The notes under the pieces were generated by a model that was not told where the DNA came from, searched no databases, and worked only from the letters and a program-made list of their open reading frames with translations. From Cohnella baijiui (GTDB lineage Bacteria > Bacillota > Bacilli > Paenibacillales > Paenibacillaceae): a stretch of 64,000 bases of DNA. Every line of letters begins with the position of its first letter. Position 1 is the first letter of the stretch. The position numbers were made by a program, and so were the translations under genes. This document shows positions 42,219 to 50,541 of this stretch, piece after piece. Location of the stretch: positions 1 to 64,000 of the forward strand of contig NZ_JAJFOW010000018.1 in the NCBI RefSeq assembly GCF_020731285.1. Reading direction: 5' to 3'.

Positions 42219-42661
42219 TTATTCCGCAACGACGAAGGACGCCAGGTCCCGGCCGGAATCGACGTAGCCGTGGTCGATCGCCGCCCACAAATACAAGGAG
42301 GCGACGCTTCGGTAAGGAGACCATCTTCCCTCTACCTGCTGCAAGTATTGAAGCTTGGGCGCTTCGGGGAGATCATAGACCCACCTGGCGGCCCGTTGCA
42401 GGCCTACGTCCGCGTAAGACATCACGTCCAGGCGGCCGAGGGCGAAGATAAGGAACATTTCGGCCGAATGGTGGAAGCCGCCTTGGCGGAGAGCTGCTGC
42501 CCAACGATCGAGAGCACCAGTGAGGAGAACGGATCGTCGCTGATCTTGAACGGGAGATCCCCGACCAGCCTGATAAGCGTAGCCAGCTGCGGATCGGCAG
42601 CGCAAAGCGCCAGGACATATTCATGGTCGGCGGTTAAATCGGTCACGCGGCTCGTCGTCAT
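42219..42661 (-). pseudogene. AlkA-like HhH-GPD DNA glycosylase with internal deletion
   Basis: The first part (MTTSRVTDLTADHEYVLALC, VGDLPFKISDDPFSSLVLSI, VGQQLSAKAASTI) is the N-terminal half of a DNA-3-methyladenine glycosylase. Another frame then gives AEMFLIFALGRLDVMSYADV and GLQRAARWVYDLPEAPKLQY, then EGRWSPYRSVASLYLWAAID, the C-terminal part including the Asp in the DVGLQRA region. Between them, near 42468, the helix-hairpin-helix (normally KGIGxWTAEM) and the stretch before it are gone and the frames do not match. From family lengths 75-100 residues are lost. Base-excision activity would be abolished. Confidence 0.85.
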
Positions 42662-42723
42662 CGGCAGACGCCTCCGTTTTCGTTGAAAAGTTGGAAACCG
42701 GGGTTTTGCGCTCCCGGCCCGGG

Positions 42724-43254
42724 CTAGTAGGAAGATCCTGAAATAACGTACTTAGGCCCCACCCGGGGATTAACCGGAAATCCAGCTCAAAACCGAAATC
42801 GGTGCGTGGCCAGAGGAGTAGATGGGAGCGCGTAAAAGCGGGCGAAAATTCTAACGGTTGTGAGCGACGCTATTTGGGTAAAAATGGGGTTTGCAAAATG
42901 TAGCGGTTGCCAGCGAGCCTATTTCCCGTTTTTTCGTAGGCAGAAGGGCTGTTTCGTCCAAATAAGCGTGCATACAACCGTTAGAAAAGAAACCTCCATT
43001 TTTTGGGCCGATTAAGCGCTATCACAACCGTTAGCGTAGCCATGTTCCAAACCGATCACTCGTTCGAGGCTAACCCGTTGGTCAAGCACCGAATTCAGGT
43101 TGAGGCGGAAATCCGCCAGCTTGAACGAACGAGTTGACTCCACGACCGCGCTGTTAGGCGGTTTTTTATGATGACTTTGGTATCCCTTTTGTAACCTTTA
43201 ACGGAAAAGCAACAACCGGGATATCGTTGCCTTATTTTTGGGTCAATCTACTAG
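42724..43254. mobile_element. MITE-like non-coding element, copy 1
   Basis: 531 bases bounded by CTAGTAG and its inverse CTACTAG. It resembles the element at 48583-49140 from end to end, and the similarity stops exactly at these ends, so they define a mobile unit. Inside are CTAACGGTTGT (42851-42861) and two inverted copies ACAACCGTTAG (42974-42984, 43024-43034), plus the core GTGAGCGACGCTATTTGGG. No transposase or other coding frame is present. Target duplications were not clear. It lies upstream of the broken glycosylase gene, in the 743-base gap before the mutarotase gene. Confidence 0.8.
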
Positions 43255-43347
43255 TCCCTATTATACCTTTTGTTTCTCGAAAAGGGGTGGGCGTTCGCAA
43301 AAATCCGACAGGTGCGAAAACGGCGGCTACTCGACCCCGCGGGATCG

Positions 43348-43356
43348 TGGTACAAT
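43348..43356 (+). promoter_or_regulatory. Extended -10 promoter of the mutarotase gene
   Basis: TGG followed by TACAAT gives an extended -10 element about 50 bases before the start codon. No convincing -35 box was seen. Confidence 0.5.
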
Positions 43357-43404
43357 CCTCGTAGCGCTTACATATCCCGATTGGCAAAATTGGAGGCTGA
43401 CCCT

Positions 43405-43839
43405 ATGTTAAAAGGAATTCCGTCCATCCTCTCGCCGGAGCTGCTCAAAGTGCTGATGGAAATGGGGCACGGGGACGAAATCGTTCTCGCCGACGGCAAC
43501 TTCCCGGCGGCGAGCCACGCGCAGCGGCTGCTTCGCTGCGACGGACACGGCATCCCGGCGCTGCTGGACGCGATTCTGCAGCTGCTGCCGCTGGATCCCT
43601 ATGTCGAGCGGCCGGCGGCGCTCATGCAGGTCGTGCCGGGAGATAAGGTCGAGACGCCGATCTGGGGGACGTACGGCGACATCATCCGCGCCCGTACGGG
43701 CCTTGCGGAGCCGTTCGAGGAAGTCGAACGGTTCGCCTTTTACGAGCGCGCCAAACGGGCCTACGCGGTCGTAGCGACGGGGGAAGGGGCGCTGTACGCG
43801 AACTTGATCCTGAAAAAAGGCGTCGTGCAGCCAGACTGA
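43405..43839 (+). CDS. fucU: RbsD/FucU family sugar mutarotase
   Basis: 144 residues from MLKGIPSILSPELLKVLMEM; TGGAGG precedes the ATG at 43405. MGHGDEIVLADGNFPAASHA has the family's conserved His and Asp; the C-terminus ATGEGALYANLILKKGVV matches the TGE...YxNxxLxKGV signature of FucU. These enzymes interconvert the anomers of fucose or ribose in the cytoplasm so that isomerases or kinases receive the right form. No fucose or ribose genes lie nearby. It is a single-gene unit with its own promoter and terminator, located between the two MITE-like elements. Confidence 0.93.
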   Translation: MLKGIPSILSPELLKVLMEMGHGDEIVLADGNFPAASHAQRLLRCDGHGIPALLDAILQLLPLDPYVERPAALMQVVPGDKVETPIWGTYGDIIRARTGLAEPFEEVERFAFYERAKRAYAVVATGEGALYANLILKKGVVQPD

Positions 43840-43876
43840 CCTGACCGAAGGAACATACGATCGTACAGCGAGCGAG

Positions 43877-43909
43877 CCCGCCGCATCCGAACCGGATCGG
43901 CGGGTTTTT
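43877..43909 (+). terminator. Terminator after the mutarotase gene
   Basis: CCCGCCG (43877-43883) pairs with CGGCGGG (43898-43904), extended by ATCCG/CGGAT inside, and is followed by TTTTT. Confidence 0.9.
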
Positions 43910-44040
43910 CGCGTTGCCCGACAAACGCGGGGGAGAATCGTTTCGTCCGCCGCTTTGGGAGCGATTTGGGAGCGGTCTGCGCTAATCTTCGACAAGTGCG
44001 GACAAAAGTCCAATGCGCATTGTCGAAGGGAGAACGATCG

Positions 44041-47000
44041 ATGAAAAGAAAAAGCAGGTTCCGCCCGCTGCTCGCGGGGGTGGCGCTCGCGCTGGCGCTG
44101 CAGCCTGCGGCGGCAGGGTGGGGGACCGCCAACGAAGCGAAAGCCGCCGCCGCGAAGGAATGGCGGGACGTCGGAAGCTTCAGGCCGACGGCCCCCACCC
44201 AGGATGGAGAGTTAGCCTATTCGGAGGGCTCTCTGTGGTTCGCCTGGGCAAGCGCGGAACGGCTCTTCGTAGACCGCCTCGAGCGCGGCGTCTGGACGCG
44301 GGAGAGCGAAGACGATCACGTGGCGGAAGGGATGAGCGAGTTCGACCTGGAAGTCGCGCCCGGGGTAAGCCCCACGGTGGTCTATTATGAAAAGTACAGC
44401 CGGGAAATCCTCGTTCGCCAGCAACAGCCCGGCGGCAAAACGTGGCCCGCGGTCGGCGGTCCGCTCCCGTCGGTCGGAATGGGCAGCAAGCCGATGATCA
44501 CGTCCGATTCGTCCGGCCGGATCTGGCTCGCGATCAGCGATTCGAACCAAGGCGGCAGAGCGACGGCGGGCGCGCTTGAAAACGGTGCCTGGGGCGGCTT
44601 GGAGATCGTTACGGGCGGCAATGCGACTATGCCGAATATCGCCGTAGACGCGCAAGGGCAGCCGGTCGTCGCTTTTTTCGACGCGGCCAGCGGGTTTTAC
44701 AATCCGGTCGTGAAGGCGCGTTCCGCAAGCGGCGAATGGCGGGATATCGGGTCGCTCAATCCGTGGGGCAATTCCCCGGATTTGCAATCGGCGTCCGATG
44801 GCAGCCTGTATCTATGCTACAACTCCGGCAACGGGACGAACAACCAGAACATCGTCTGGCACCGCAACGCCGCGGGCGAATGGAGCCAGATCGGTCAATT
44901 CCCGGGGTTTTACGGGAAAATGGCGATCGATCCGACCGACGGGCTTCCCATCGTGGCCTATCGCGAAACCTACGACCCGGGAGGCTGGATACACGCGGTC
45001 AAGTGGGACGGGACGTCTTGGACGGAGATCGGTTCCCTCGGCGTTCGGGACTACTCGTCCTACAGGCTGATCCCCGTCGCCGTGGCGGACGACGGAACGC
45101 CCTATATTTCTTATACGGACTCGGACGGGACTTTGCACGTGGCGGGGTATGCGGACTGGACGCCGCCGACGCTCACGGAGACGCTGCCGGCGTACGGAGT
45201 CGAGAATTTCGATCCGCGCGACGATCTCCGGCTGACGTTCAGCAAACCCGTAACGCCCGTGGCCGGCAAGACGATCTCGGTTTGCGACCTGCACGATCTG
45301 TGCGACGACATCGATGCGGCCGGGGATCGGGTGTCGATCCGCGGTTCGACCGTGGAGATCCGGCCGGACGGTCAGTGGCCGGAAGGAGCGACGCTGAGCG
45401 TGGCGATCGAAGCGGGGGCGTTCCTGGACGCCAACGGCAGCCCTTACGCGGGGCTTTCCGCGGGCGACTGGCGCTTCACGCTGAAGGTGCTCCCGAAGCC
45501 GCCGGGCATGCCGTTCGTTGCGGCGAACCCGCTGGACGACGGGGCGGAGGTGACCGTCGTCCCGAACGAGGACAGCGCGTGGTCGGTTACGAAGGTTCGG
45601 GTCCTCGTCTATGATGCGGGAGCGGGCAAAGTGAAGGAAGCCGAGGCTGACGCGGATCCGGAGCAGCCGATAAAGATGGTCGTAGAAGGGTTGGAAAACG
45701 GGAAAGCGTACCGGTTCGCCGCCCAGACGCAAAACGTGAACGGCTGGTCCGCCGAGTCCGAAAGGACCGATCCCGTCATCCCCCGGGGCAAGCCGCAGCC
45801 GCCGCGCGAGGTTGCCGCGACGGCCGGCTTCGAAGCGGCGACGGTGACGTTCGAGCCGCCGGCGAGCGACGGCGGCAGCGAGATCGACCTTTATCGGGTT
45901 CGGCTGGTCAGGGACGGAGCCGAAGTCGCGGCCGCGGATCTTCCGGGGGATCAACGATCCTATACGTGGGAGGGGCTGGAGAAGGAAGCCGAGTACGACG
46001 TCCAGGTCGCCGCGGGCAACGCACAAGGCCTGTCCGACTTTGCGTCGGCGACCGTCGTGCCGTACGGCGCGCCGGACGCGCCGACCGGCGTGACGGCGGA
46101 TGCGGGCGACGGGAAGGCGACGGTGACGTTCGCGGCGTCCGCCCGAGACGGCGGCTTACCGATCAAAGGCTACATGGTGACGGCGTGGACCGGCGATGCG
46201 GAAGCGAAGACGGTCATAAGCGAAGGAGCGTCGACGACCGTGACAGTAGAGGGCCTGACCAACGGCACGGCCTATTCATTCACGGTGAAGGCCGTGAATG
46301 CCGGGGGAGCGTCGGAGGCGTCCTCGCCGTCCAACGAAGTGACGCCGTCCGCGCCGGACACGACCGCCGTGCCGGATGCGCCGACGGGCGTGACGGCGGC
46401 CGCGGGCGACGGGAAGGCGACGGTGACGTTCGCGGCGCCTGCGAACGACGGCGGCTTGCCGATCAAAGGCTACACGGTGACGGCGTGGGCCGGCGATGCG
46501 GAAGCGAAGACGTTCGTAAGCGAAGGCGAGTCGACGACCGTGACGGTGGAGGGCCTGACCAACGGCACGGCCTATACATTCACGGTGAAGGCCGTAAACG
46601 CCAAAGGCGAGTCGGAAGCATCCTCGCCTTCTAACGAAGTGACGCCGTCCGCGCCGGACACGACCAACGTGCCGGACGCGCCGACCGGCGTGACGGCGGC
46701 CGCAGGCGACGAGAAGGCGACCGTGACGTTCGCGGCGCCTGTGGACGACGGCGGGTTGCCGATCCAAGACTATGTTGTAACGGCGTGGGTCGGCAATGCG
46801 GAAGCGAAGACGATCAGAAGCGAAGGCCAGTCGACGAGCGTGACGGTGGAGGGCCTAATCAACGGTACGGCCTATACGTTTACGGTGAAAGCCGTAAACG
46901 CCAAGGGCGCGTCGGCGGCGTCTTTGCCGTCGAACGAGGTAACGCCGACAGCCGGCACAGGTGGCAACCCCGGAAATGGGGGCGAACCCGGCAGCGGGGG

Positions 47001-48372
47001 AGAGCCCGGTCAAGGCGGTGACCCCGGCAGCGGCGGCAATCCCGGCACCGGCTCGGGCGGCGGCGGATCGGGATCGGCGCCCCCGGCGGATCCCGGTCAA
47101 GCTTACGCGACGGCCAAAGCCGGAAGCACCGCCCTCGGCACGCTCCCGGTTCGCTTGGAAAAGAATGCGGGCGGAGAACTCGCGCAGACGCTGACGATCT
47201 CGGACGACTGGGTCCGGGAAGCAATCGCCAAGCTGCGCGCGGCGGGGCTCGCGTCGCTGGACATCGCGCTGAACGACAAGCCGTCGCAGCCGGACCTGCG
47301 CGTCATCCGGCTGTCGGCTGCAGCAGCGTCCCTGCTCGCGGATGCCGGCATCGCGCTCGGCATCCTCACGCCGGAAGCGGGCGTCCGAATGCCGCCGTTT
47401 TCCCTCGCCGGCGCGACCGCGCCGATCGAGTGGGAGCTGCGGCCGCTCCGCGGCGAAGCCGCCGGACGCTCCCTCGCGGCCCGGGCCGCCGCTTCGCAAG
47501 TCGTCGTCGCTGCGGCGGGAAGAGGAACCGTTCGCGCGATCAGCGCGCCGATCGATATCCGGACAACCCTCCAGGGTCGCGCGATCGAAGTGATGCTGCC
47601 GCTCGGCACGTCCGGCCTGACCGGGCTGCCGCGGGATACCGGCGTCTACATCGAGCACGGCGACGGCAAGACCGAGCTCGTGCAAGGCCGAATCGCCGCG
47701 TTGGACGGCCAATCCGCGATCGCGTTCGACGTCGACCACTTCAGCATGTTCGGAATCGTCGAGATCGCGGGCTGGTCCGACGCGGCTGGCCAAGCGCCGC
47801 ACGACTCGGGAATCGCCTACATGAGCGGTTATCCGGACGGGACTTTCAAGCCGAACGCGGCCGTGAACCGGGCCGAAATGGCCGTCATGCTGACGAGGCT
47901 GCTGGGCGCGGAAGGTTCGGGCACAGCGGCGGGATTCCGCGACGTCGCTTCTTCCCATTGGGCCGTGACAGGCATATCGGCCGCGGCCGCGCGCGGATGG
48001 ATGAAGGGGTATCCCGACGGTACCTTCCGTCCGGACGCGAAGCTGACAAGAGCGGAAATGGCGGCGCTGCTGGCGGCCCTCGCTCCTAAGCAAGGAGAAG
48101 CGCCGGATCAAACGGATAACCTCCCGTTCTCCGACATTCGCGGGCACTGGGCCGAAGCGGACATCCTGCAAGCGCAGCGGAACGGGTACTTGAAGGGCTA
48201 CGCGGACGGCACGTTCCAGCCCGATCGGATCCTGACGCGCGCGGAAGCCGCGGCGATCCTGAATCAGCTGGTCGGACGCACGCCCGCGACTTCGGATCAG
48301 TCCCGCTATGCCGACGTGCCGACGGGGCATTGGGCATACGGAGCGATCCAGGCCGCATCCAAGCCGGAGTAG
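44041..48372 (+). CDS. SLH-anchored surface protein with propeller-like, Ig and FN3 domains
   Basis: 1443 residues; GGGAG precedes the ATG. A signal peptide ends near AKAAA (about 37). Residues 38-375 form a repetitive propeller-like region (WRDVGSFRPTAPTQDG, WSQIGQFPGFYGKMAID, SWTEIGSLGVRDYSSY). A Big_5-like domain (FDPRDDLRLTFSKPVTPVAG) spans about 378-480. Five fibronectin type III domains follow; the last three (from about 677) are near-identical 100-residue repeats. A Gly-rich linker (976-1020), an unassigned domain with GTSGLTGLPRDTGVYIEHGD, and three SLH repeats (GYPDGTFKPNAAVNRAEMAV, GYPDGTFRPDAKLTRAEMAA, GYADGTFQPDRILTRAEAAA) finish it. No catalytic motif was seen; adhesion or glycan binding is likely. 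Confidence 0.88.
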   Translation: MKRKSRFRPLLAGVALALALQPAAAGWGTANEAKAAAAKEWRDVGSFRPTAPTQDGELAYSEGSLWFAWASAERLFVDRLERGVWTRESEDDHVAEGMSEFDLEVAPGVSPTVVYYEKYSREILVRQQQPGGKTWPAVGGPLPSVGMGSKPMITSDSSGRIWLAISDSNQGGRATAGALENGAWGGLEIVTGGNATMPNIAVDAQGQPVVAFFDAASGFYNPVVKARSASGEWRDIGSLNPWGNSPDLQSASDGSLYLCYNSGNGTNNQNIVWHRNAAGEWSQIGQFPGFYGKMAIDPTDGLPIVAYRETYDPGGWIHAVKWDGTSWTEIGSLGVRDYSSYRLIPVAVADDGTPYISYTDSDGTLHVAGYADWTPPTLTETLPAYGVENFDPRDDLRLTFSKPVTPVAGKTISVCDLHDLCDDIDAAGDRVSIRGSTVEIRPDGQWPEGATLSVAIEAGAFLDANGSPYAGLSAGDWRFTLKVLPKPPGMPFVAANPLDDGAEVTVVPNEDSAWSVTKVRVLVYDAGAGKVKEAEADADPEQPIKMVVEGLENGKAYRFAAQTQNVNGWSAESERTDPVIPRGKPQPPREVAATAGFEAATVTFEPPASDGGSEIDLYRVRLVRDGAEVAAADLPGDQRSYTWEGLEKEAEYDVQVAAGNAQGLSDFASATVVPYGAPDAPTGVTADAGDGKATVTFAASARDGGLPIKGYMVTAWTGDAEAKTVISEGASTTVTVEGLTNGTAYSFTVKAVNAGGASEASSPSNEVTPSAPDTTAVPDAPTGVTAAAGDGKATVTFAAPANDGGLPIKGYTVTAWAGDAEAKTFVSEGESTTVTVEGLTNGTAYTFTVKAVNAKGESEASSPSNEVTPSAPDTTNVPDAPTGVTAAAGDEKATVTFAAPVDDGGLPIQDYVVTAWVGNAEAKTIRSEGQSTSVTVEGLINGTAYTFTVKAVNAKGASAASLPSNEVTPTAGTGGNPGNGGEPGSGGEPGQGGDPGSGGNPGTGSGGGGSGSAPPADPGQAYATAKAGSTALGTLPVRLEKNAGGELAQTLTISDDWVREAIAKLRAAGLASLDIALNDKPSQPDLRVIRLSAAAASLLADAGIALGILTPEAGVRMPPFSLAGATAPIEWELRPLRGEAAGRSLAARAAASQVVVAAAGRGTVRAISAPIDIRTTLQGRAIEVMLPLGTSGLTGLPRDTGVYIEHGDGKTELVQGRIAALDGQSAIAFDVDHFSMFGIVEIAGWSDAAGQAPHDSGIAYMSGYPDGTFKPNAAVNRAEMAVMLTRLLGAEGSGTAAGFRDVASSHWAVTGISAAAARGWMKGYPDGTFRPDAKLTRAEMAALLAALAPKQGEAPDQTDNLPFSDIRGHWAEADILQAQRNGYLKGYADGTFQPDRILTRAEAAAILNQLVGRTPATSDQSRYADVPTGHWAYGAIQAASKPE
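46072..46971 (+). repeat. Three 300-bp in-frame FN3 repeats
   Basis: Units begin at about 46072, 46372 and 46672 with exactly 300-bp spacing. Each encodes PDAPTGVTA..GD.KATVTFAA, then a DGGLPI....VTAW segment and ...VTVEGL.NGTAY.FTVKAVNA. The DNA is nearly identical at synonymous sites too, which shows recent duplication or gene conversion. They can change copy number by recombination and could collapse in short-read assemblies. Confidence 0.92.
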
Positions 48373-48448
48373 GCCATTCTCGTAATAGGTGCTGTTCCAA
48401 AGTCATCCTGTGATTTTATGAGCCCCGCGCAGCACCGATATCATCGAT

Positions 48449-48493
48449 AAAAGGACCTCAACTTTCACTATTAGTGAAAATTGAGGTCCTTTT
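48449..48493. terminator. Strong bidirectional terminator after the FN3/SLH gene
   Basis: AAAAGGACCTCAA and TTGAGGTCCTTTT pair perfectly, with TTTCAC/GTGAAA extending the stem toward the TATTA loop after one mismatch. Confidence 0.9.
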
Positions 48494-48582
48494 GTTTGAA
48501 CGTTGGGAGGTACCCTTTTATGCGAATGCGAACAATTTTGCAGTTGGGAGACCGCGCTACCGTCATGGAGCAAATGCTCCAA

Positions 48583-49140
48583 CTAGTAGGAAGATCCTGA
48601 AGTAACGTGTTTAAGCCCCAACCCGGGGATAAACGGGAATTCCGGCTCATAACCGATATCGGTGCTTGACCAGAGGAGTAGATGGGGGTGCGTAATAGCG
48701 GGCGAAAATTCTAAAGGTTGTGAGCGACGCTATTTGGGCTGAAAATGGGGTTTGCAAAATGTAACGGTTACCAGCGAGCCTATTTCCCGTTTTTTCGTAG
48801 GCATAGGGGCTGTTTCATCCAAATAAGCGCGCATACAACCGTTAGAATAGAAACCTCCGTTTTTTGGGCGATTAAGCGCTATGACAACCATTAGCAATGT
48901 TCCAAACAAGTCACTCATTCGAAGCTAACCCGTTGGTCAAGCACCGAATTCAGGCCGAGCCGGAAATCCTCCAGCTTGAACGGACGAGATAACTCCGTGA
49001 CCGCGCTGGATATGACGTCTCGCCCTCATCTAATGACGGCGAAGCCATTTTTACTTGTAACTTTGGTATCCATTTTGTAACCTTTAACGGAAAAGCAACA
49101 ACCGGAAAATAGTTACATTATTTTTGAGTCAATCTACTAG
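48583..49140. mobile_element. MITE-like non-coding element, copy 2
   Basis: 558 bases with the same CTAGTAG and CTACTAG ends and the same order of internal blocks as copy 1, by eye about 85-90 percent alike, with one longer unmatched stretch near 49010-49060. Internal motifs have drifted (CTAAAGGTTGT, ACAACCATTAG). It has no gene. Left of it (48521-48582) a short frame starts MRMRTILQLGDRATVMEQML and is cut by the element; right of it (49141-49213) no matching continuation was proven. This fills the 841-base gap before the xylose genes. Confidence 0.8.
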
Positions 49141-49213
49141 GGCGGTCAGGCGGCTCTGGGTCAACCGCTTCAACGTGGCTTTCGAGACAGCCCCTTCACG
49201 CGTCTAACGAGGC

Positions 49214-50377
49214 TTAAGCCGACCGGAGGCGAACGAAAAACGCGGCGATCGCCGTCTCGGCGGCCCCCATGACGGCGGACCGTTCCCCTAGCTCGGCGTA
49301 GAGCAGCCGCACGTTGCGCAGGTGGAAATTCAGCGCCCGCTGCTCGACCGTCTCGCGCAACGCGTCCTCGATCCAGACGCGCGCCCGGCTCATTCGGTTG
49401 CCGATGAGGACGGCGTTCGGATTGAACACGTTAACGATATTGGCGATGCCGACCCCGAGCGACCGTCCGATCTCCGCGAACATTTCGCGCACCGCCGCGT
49501 TGCCGTTTTCCGCTTCGGCGAGCAGCTCGTCCAGCCCCCCGGCGATGCCGTCTTCGGCCGCGCGCTCCAGCAGCGCCTGCTCCGAAGCGTAGAGCTCCCA
49601 GCAGCCCCGGTTGCCGCAACGGCAGGGCCTGCCGTTGGCTTCGATCGACAGATGGCCCATTTCGCCGGAAAAGCCGGATTCCCCTTTGTACAGCTCCCTA
49701 TGCAGGATGAGACCGGTGCCGATCCCGATCCCGACGCTCACGTAGACCATATTGGAAATGCCGCGGCCGATGCCGTACTTTTGCTCGCCGATCGCGCCGA
49801 CGTTCGCCTCGTTGTCGATCAGGACCGGAATGCCGAACGTCCGGTTCAGCGCATCCCGCAAAGGAATGTCCCGCCAGTCCAGGTTCGGCGCGAACAGGAC
49901 GGTGCCTTGGCGATCGACGAGCCCCGGGACGCCGACGCCGATGCCGACGATGCCGAACGGGCTCGCCGGCGTTTCGTCGATCAGCTCCTGAACGAACGGC
50001 CGCAGCACCCCGAATACTTCCTCGGGCTGCGCTTCGTTAAGCGGCAGCGTCCGCTCGGCCATCACGGCTCCCCGCAGGTCGGTCAGCACCCCGCGCAAAT
50101 AGTTGACCCCCAGGTCGATGCCGACCGCATAGCCGGCGGTCGCGACGAATTCGAGCATGACGGGCTTGCGTCCGCCGCTCGAGGCGCCCGTGCCGGTCTC
50201 GCGGACGAGCTGGTGATCGATCAGGTCCTGCACGAGCGAAGAGACCGTCGCTTTGTTCAGCCCGGTCAACTCGGAGATGTTGGCTCTGGAGAGCGGCGCG
50301 TCGCGCAGGATCGCCTCCAGCACGATCGCCGTATTCATTCGTTTGATCAAGGCCTGATCGCCTGTAGTTGTTGTCAT
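49214..50377 (-). CDS. xylR: XylR, ROK family xylose repressor
   Basis: 387 residues. The N-terminal helix-turn-helix (RDAPLSRANISELTGLNKAT followed by VSSLVQDLIDHQLV) precedes a ROK domain with GIDLGVNYLRGVLTDLRG, VLIDNEANVGAIGEQ, VYVSVGIGIGTGLI and the zinc signature CRCGNRGCWELYAS. XylR represses xylAB by binding xylO until xylose is present. It is transcribed away from xylA, with a matching xylO between. AGGAG precedes the ATG at 50377. Confidence 0.95.
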   Translation of the reverse strand: MTTTTGDQALIKRMNTAIVLEAILRDAPLSRANISELTGLNKATVSSLVQDLIDHQLVRETGTGASSGGRKPVMLEFVATAGYAVGIDLGVNYLRGVLTDLRGAVMAERTLPLNEAQPEEVFGVLRPFVQELIDETPASPFGIVGIGVGVPGLVDRQGTVLFAPNLDWRDIPLRDALNRTFGIPVLIDNEANVGAIGEQKYGIGRGISNMVYVSVGIGIGTGLILHRELYKGESGFSGEMGHLSIEANGRPCRCGNRGCWELYASEQALLERAAEDGIAGGLDELLAEAENGNAAVREMFAEIGRSLGVGIANIVNVFNPNAVLIGNRMSRARVWIEDALRETVEQRALNFHLRNVRLLYAELGERSAVMGAAETAIAAFFVRLRSA

Positions 50378-50439
50378 TTTCGGCCGAAGCTCCTCGTCAA
50401 GTTGCGTCCCTAAACGCTGTCCTCATCATAGCATAAAAC

Positions 50440-50464
50440 TTAGTTTATTGGATAGACAAACTAA
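50440..50464. promoter_or_regulatory. xylO operator
   Basis: Palindrome with arms TTAGTTTATT and ACAAACTAA around a GGATAG centre, close to the Bacillus xylO arms GTTAGTTTGTT and AACAAACTAAT. It lies between xylR and xylA and overlaps the xylA -35 box, so bound XylR would block RNA polymerase. Confidence 0.92.
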
Positions 50465-50481
50465 CTTTGCGGTGGTATGCT
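50453..50481 (+). promoter_or_regulatory. xylA promoter
   Basis: TAGACA and TATGCT with a 17-base spacer; the -35 box lies inside the right arm of xylO. Confidence 0.75.
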
Positions 50482-50541
50482 GAAAGGGCAGAACGAATGT
50501 AACCGAATTCATCCTATTCCTCAAGGAGGCTATCGCCCGTC

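Noticed and set aside
43270..43404. N-terminal extension of the mutarotase
   Set aside because: The extra 45 codons overlap the promoter; the ATG at 43405 has a strong ribosome binding site and gives normal family length.
48521..48600. Small gene MRMRTILQLGDRATVMEQML...
   Set aside because: About 26 codons cut by the element, no matching continuation proven on the other side; too little to call a gene or transposase.
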